In this document: positions 23,470-26,302 of the stretch, piece after piece
Numbering within the stretch: the stretch's first letter is position 1
How the letters are laid out: each line of letters opens with the position of its first letter
Made by a program: the position numbers and the translations under genes
Notes under the pieces: generated by a model
Database searches by the model: none
What the model was told of the DNA's origin: nothing
Seen by the model: only the letters and a program-made list of their open reading frames with translations
Origin: JBNJEL01 sp051745835
GTDB lineage: Bacteria > Bacillota > Halanaerobiia > Halobacteroidales > Acetohalobiaceae
Assembly: GCA_051745835.1 (NCBI GenBank)
Contig: JBNJEL010000015.1
Location: 1 to 26,302 of the forward strand
Reading direction: 5' to 3'
DNA length: 26,302 nucleotides

Positions 23470-25917
23470 ATGCCAGAATTAAAGAAACAGGAAGTTAACT
23501 CAATAGCTATTGAGTCAGAAATGAAAGAATCATATATGGATTATGCGATGAGTGTAATTGCTGGACGAGCATTACCAGATGTACGAGATGGACTTAAACC
23601 GGTTCATCGTCGTATTCTGTACGCGATGAATGAGTTAGGTATTACACCTAATAAATCACATAAGAAGTCGGCTAGAATTGTAGGAGAGGTATTAGGTAAG
23701 TATCATCCGCATGGTGATACTGCAGTTTATGATACGATGGTTAGAATGGCACAAGATTTTTCTTATCGTTATATGTTAGTTGATGGTCATGGTAATTTTG
23801 GTTCAGTAGATGGAGATTCAGCAGCAGCAATGCGATATACCGAAGCTAGAATGTCTGAAATTTCTACTGAATTATTATCAGATATTAATAAAGATACAGT
23901 TGATTTTCAAACTAACTTTGATGATTCATTAGAAGAGCCTGAAGTCTTACCAGCTCGATTGCCTAATCTTTTGATCAATGGTTCATCAGGTATAGCTGTA
24001 GGAATGTCAACTAATATTCCTCCGCATAACCTCACAGAAGTGATCGATGGATTAATTGCTTTAATTGATAATCCTGAACTAGATATTATTGAATTAATGA
24101 AGATAATTAAAGGACCTGATTTTCCTACTGGTGGATTAATTATGGGACGTAAAGGAATTAAGAAGGCTTTTGAAACTGGTAAGGGTAAAGTTAAAGTAAG
24201 AGCTAAATCTAGAATAGAGACATTAGATAGTGGTAAGGATAGAATTATAATTGAGGAGCTACCTTATCAGGTTAATAAAGCAAAGTTAGTTGAGAAGATA
24301 GCTACATTAGTCAAAGATGGTCAGGTAGAGGGAATAACTGACTTACGCGATGAATCTGATCGTAATGGTATGCGAATAGTAATTGATTTAAAACGAAATA
24401 TCAATGCTAAAGTGGTGTTAAATAAGTTATTTAAACATACCCAACTCCAGACTACTTTTGGAATTATTATGTTAGCCTTAGTTGAAGGCGAACCTCAAGT
24501 GTTAAGTCTAAAGGAAATTTTAAATCATTACTTAGCTCACCAAAAAGAGGTCGTTACGCGGCGAACTCAGTATGATTTAGATAAAGCAGAGGCTAGAGTT
24601 CATATTTTAGAAGGTTTAAGAATTGCTTTAAATAATGCCGATCAAGTAGTTAAGACTATTCGTAGTTCAGATAATAAACAACAAGCTCAAAATAGATTAA
24701 TTAATAATTTTGAACTTACTGAAAAGCAGGCTAATGCTATACTAAAGATGAGACTGCAGCGATTAACTGGATTAGAAATTGATAAGATTGAATCAGAATA
24801 CAAAAATTTAAAAGAAAAGATTGAGTACCTTAAGTCAATTTTAGCTAGTGAAGAGAAATTACTAGATATTATTAAAGAAGAAATTTTATCATTAAAAGCT
24901 AAATATCAAGATGAACGTAGAACAAAGATAGTAGATCGTGAGATTGATTTAGATATGGAAGATTTAATTGAAGAAGAAGAGATAGTAATTACTCTTACTT
25001 ATAATGATTACATTAAGCGTATGCCGTTAGATACTTATAAGATCCAACATCGTGGTGGTCGTGGTATTATTGGTGTTAGTACTAACCAAGAAGATTTTGT
25101 AGAACAGTTATATACTACTTCAACTCACAATTATTTATTATTCTTTACTAATCAAGGACGAGTTTATCGGTTAAAAGGTTATCAGATACCTGAAGCGGGA
25201 CGTCAAGCTAAGGGAACAGCCATTATCAATCTATTAGACTTAGAAAAAGAAGAAAAGATTACAACAGTAATTCCAATTGATACTTTTAAAACTGATTTCT
25301 ACTTAGTAATGGCAACAGAGCAGGGGATTATCAAAAAAACTGATTTAGAAGAATTTAATACTAATTATACTGGTTTAATAGCTATTGATTTAGATGAAGG
25401 TGATGAATTAATAGATGTAAAGCTAACTACAGGTGAAGATGAGATTATTTTAGGTACTAATTTAGGATTAGCTATTCGATTTAGTGAAACGGAAGTTAGA
25501 AGTATGGGGCGTACAGCACGAGGTGTTAAAGGTGTTGATTTGACAGCTGAAGATAAATTAATTGGAATGGATATTATAGATGAGGATGGTCAACTATTAG
25601 TAGTTACTGATAAAGGATATGGTAAACGAACTTCATTGGAAGAATATCGTCCTCAGGGAAGAGCCGGAAAAGGAATTATTACTTTAAAGCGAACAGGTAA
25701 GAATGGTAAGTTAAGCGCGTTAAAAGTAGTTGATGATCTTGATGAGATAATGTTAATTTCTAAAGAGGGGATCTTAATTAGAATGTTAGTAGAAGAAGTA
25801 TCTTCTACTGGTCGTAATACACAAGGAATAAATATGATGAACTTAGCTGCGGATGATAAAGTAGTCTCTTTAGCTCATATAAGTAATATATCAGAACATG
25901 AAGATGAAGGTGAGTAA
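23470..25917 (+). CDS. gyrA: DNA gyrase subunit A
   Basis: The protein has 815 residues. The breakage-reunion domain starts AGRALPDVRDGLKPVHRRIL; the catalytic tyrosine is Y123 in AAAMRYTEAR. The C-terminal beta-pinwheel begins near 500 and carries the GyrA box as QHRGGRG (526-532), where the second residue is usually Arg or Lys. At the quinolone-pocket positions it has T84 and D88 (HPHGDTAVYDT); the usual first residue is Ser. It begins 32 bases after gyrB with AGGAGG upstream and is followed by a hairpin terminator. Confidence 0.98.
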   Translation: MPELKKQEVNSIAIESEMKESYMDYAMSVIAGRALPDVRDGLKPVHRRILYAMNELGITPNKSHKKSARIVGEVLGKYHPHGDTAVYDTMVRMAQDFSYRYMLVDGHGNFGSVDGDSAAAMRYTEARMSEISTELLSDINKDTVDFQTNFDDSLEEPEVLPARLPNLLINGSSGIAVGMSTNIPPHNLTEVIDGLIALIDNPELDIIELMKIIKGPDFPTGGLIMGRKGIKKAFETGKGKVKVRAKSRIETLDSGKDRIIIEELPYQVNKAKLVEKIATLVKDGQVEGITDLRDESDRNGMRIVIDLKRNINAKVVLNKLFKHTQLQTTFGIIMLALVEGEPQVLSLKEILNHYLAHQKEVVTRRTQYDLDKAEARVHILEGLRIALNNADQVVKTIRSSDNKQQAQNRLINNFELTEKQANAILKMRLQRLTGLEIDKIESEYKNLKEKIEYLKSILASEEKLLDIIKEEILSLKAKYQDERRTKIVDREIDLDMEDLIEEEEIVITLTYNDYIKRMPLDTYKIQHRGGRGIIGVSTNQEDFVEQLYTTSTHNYLLFFTNQGRVYRLKGYQIPEAGRQAKGTAIINLLDLEKEEKITTVIPIDTFKTDFYLVMATEQGIIKKTDLEEFNTNYTGLIAIDLDEGDELIDVKLTTGEDEIILGTNLGLAIRFSETEVRSMGRTARGVKGVDLTAEDKLIGMDIIDEDGQLLVVTDKGYGKRTSLEEYRPQGRAGKGIITLKRTGKNGKLSALKVVDDLDEIMLISKEGILIRMLVEEVSSTGRNTQGINMMNLAADDKVVSLAHISNISEHEDEGE

Positions 25918-25936
25918 AATTTTAACTTATTGATCT

Positions 25937-25982
25937 AAGGGCGCATATTGATATTAGATAATTTATATTAATATGTGCCTTT
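25937..25982 (+). terminator. Hairpin terminator after gyrA
   Basis: A stem of about 18 bp, with three G-U pairs, has arms 25937-25954 and 25965-25982 around a 10-base loop, 19 bases after the gyrA stop. The 3' arm ends GCCTTT and is followed by AAGTCTTT, so the T-run is short. It probably ends the dnaN-gyrA transcript ahead of the promoters that follow. Confidence 0.65.
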
Positions 25983-26028
25983 AAGTCTTTAAAGTATAAA
26001 TAGTACAATTCAGCAGATTAATTTTTCC

Positions 26029-26064
26029 TTGACAGATGTAGAATCAGATGTTAATATAATAAAC
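26029..26064 (+). promoter_or_regulatory. Promoter P1 of probable rRNA operon
   Basis: TTGACA (26029-26034), a 17-base spacer and TAATAT (26052-26057) are followed 7 bases later by GTCGCTT. It is the first of three promoters in the same layout. The stretch between gyrA and the right edge (about 385 bases) contains no gene, only this promoter region and the terminator. Confidence 0.75.
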
Positions 26065-26177
26065 GTCGCTTAATAGAGATATCGATTTTCTGCCCACAAC
26101 TTTATACTCTATAATTACTGAGTTGAGTTGGTAGTTGATTAATCGATTGAGTGACTAAAATTAATTACCACTTTTTC

Positions 26178-26213
26178 TTGACAAGTTATTTGTTCTGTGT
26201 TAATATATTTAAT
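26178..26213 (+). promoter_or_regulatory. Promoter P2 of probable rRNA operon
   Basis: TTGACA (26178-26183), a 17-base spacer and TAATAT (26201-26206) are followed 7 bases later by GTCGCTT, the same start context as P1. The -35 lies 149 bases downstream of the P1 -35. Confidence 0.8.
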
Positions 26214-26234
26214 GTCGCTTCTGAAAATGCGACA
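26213..26234 (+). other. Leader hairpin at the P2 start site
   Basis: TGTCGC (26213-26218) pairs with GCGACA (26229-26234) around a 10-base loop. It would form at the very 5' end of the P2 transcript. Its role is unknown; protection of the leader or early rRNA folding is possible. Confidence 0.45.
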
Positions 26235-26262
26235 GCTTGTTACAAAAAATTAAAATTTGTTC

Positions 26263-26302
26263 TTGACATTTTTGTTTCTTTGTTGTATAATTTTAAATGT
26301 CG
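26263..26302 (+). promoter_or_regulatory. Promoter P3 of probable rRNA operon (runs off the right edge)
   Basis: TTGACA (26263-26268), a 17-base spacer and TATAAT (26286-26291) form a perfect sigma-A consensus. GTCG begins 7 bases later and is cut by the window edge. Three stacked strong promoters after gyrA match the gyrA-rrn order of Bacillus, so 16S rRNA should begin shortly outside. Confidence 0.85.

Noticed and set aside
1..26302. CRISPR arrays, insertion sequences, tRNA genes, riboswitches
   Set aside because: No regularly spaced repeats, transposase frames, terminal inverted repeats, cloverleaf sequences or recognisable aptamer cores were seen.

Overview
The window is the replication-origin region of a low-GC, anaerobic, spore-forming-lineage Firmicute. 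Gene content and protein character point to the Halanaerobiales, probably Halobacteroidaceae; this is inference from family resemblance, not a database match. The order rnpA-yidD-yidC-jag-mnmE-mnmG-rsmG-noc on one side and dnaA-dnaN-yaaA-recF-dciA-like-remB-gyrB-gyrA on the other is the classic Bacillus/Clostridium oriC layout. Genes diverge from the origin, so they run co-directionally with the forks.

Left arm (1-15.8 kb, mostly minus strand). The far left holds the tail of a corrinoid (B12)-binding protein, a stand-alone YbgA/DUF1722 protein and a YkvI-type transporter. The sporulation protein YyaC follows on the plus strand. Next come a bactofilin with an M23 peptidase, a DUF554 membrane protein and a TIGR01977-type cysteine desulfurase. 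A Noc/ParB-like protein with degenerate motifs and a small secreted protein lead into rsmG, two tandem mnmG paralogues, mnmE, jag, yidC, yidD and rnpA. rpmH, which normally precedes rnpA, is not there. soj/spo0J, which normally follow noc, are also absent from the window.

Origin (15.8-17.9 kb). DnaA boxes cluster on both sides of dnaA. The dnaA-dnaN gap ends in a textbook basal unwinding system: two adjacent DnaA boxes, a short GC cluster, six DnaA-trios and an AT-rich stretch.

Right arm (16.2-26.3 kb, plus strand). It carries dnaA, dnaN (clamp), an S4-domain protein, recF, an enlarged DciA-like protein with a zinc-ribbon-like cysteine cluster, remB, gyrB and gyrA. After a hairpin terminator behind gyrA, three near-consensus promoters, each 7 nt upstream of GTCG, point off the right edge. 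They almost certainly drive an rRNA operon just outside the window.

The genes serve initiation and early replication (dnaA, dnaN, recF, dciA-like, gyrase), nucleoid and division control (noc), tRNA and rRNA modification or processing (mnmE, mnmG x2, rsmG, rnpA), membrane insertion (yidC, yidD, jag) and envelope or spore functions (bactofilin, M23, yyaC). I do not see a wholly new multigene system. The most unusual points are the paired mnmG genes with complementary substitutions at conserved sites, the Noc-like protein with altered CTPase motifs, the enlarged DciA-like protein and the missing rpmH.
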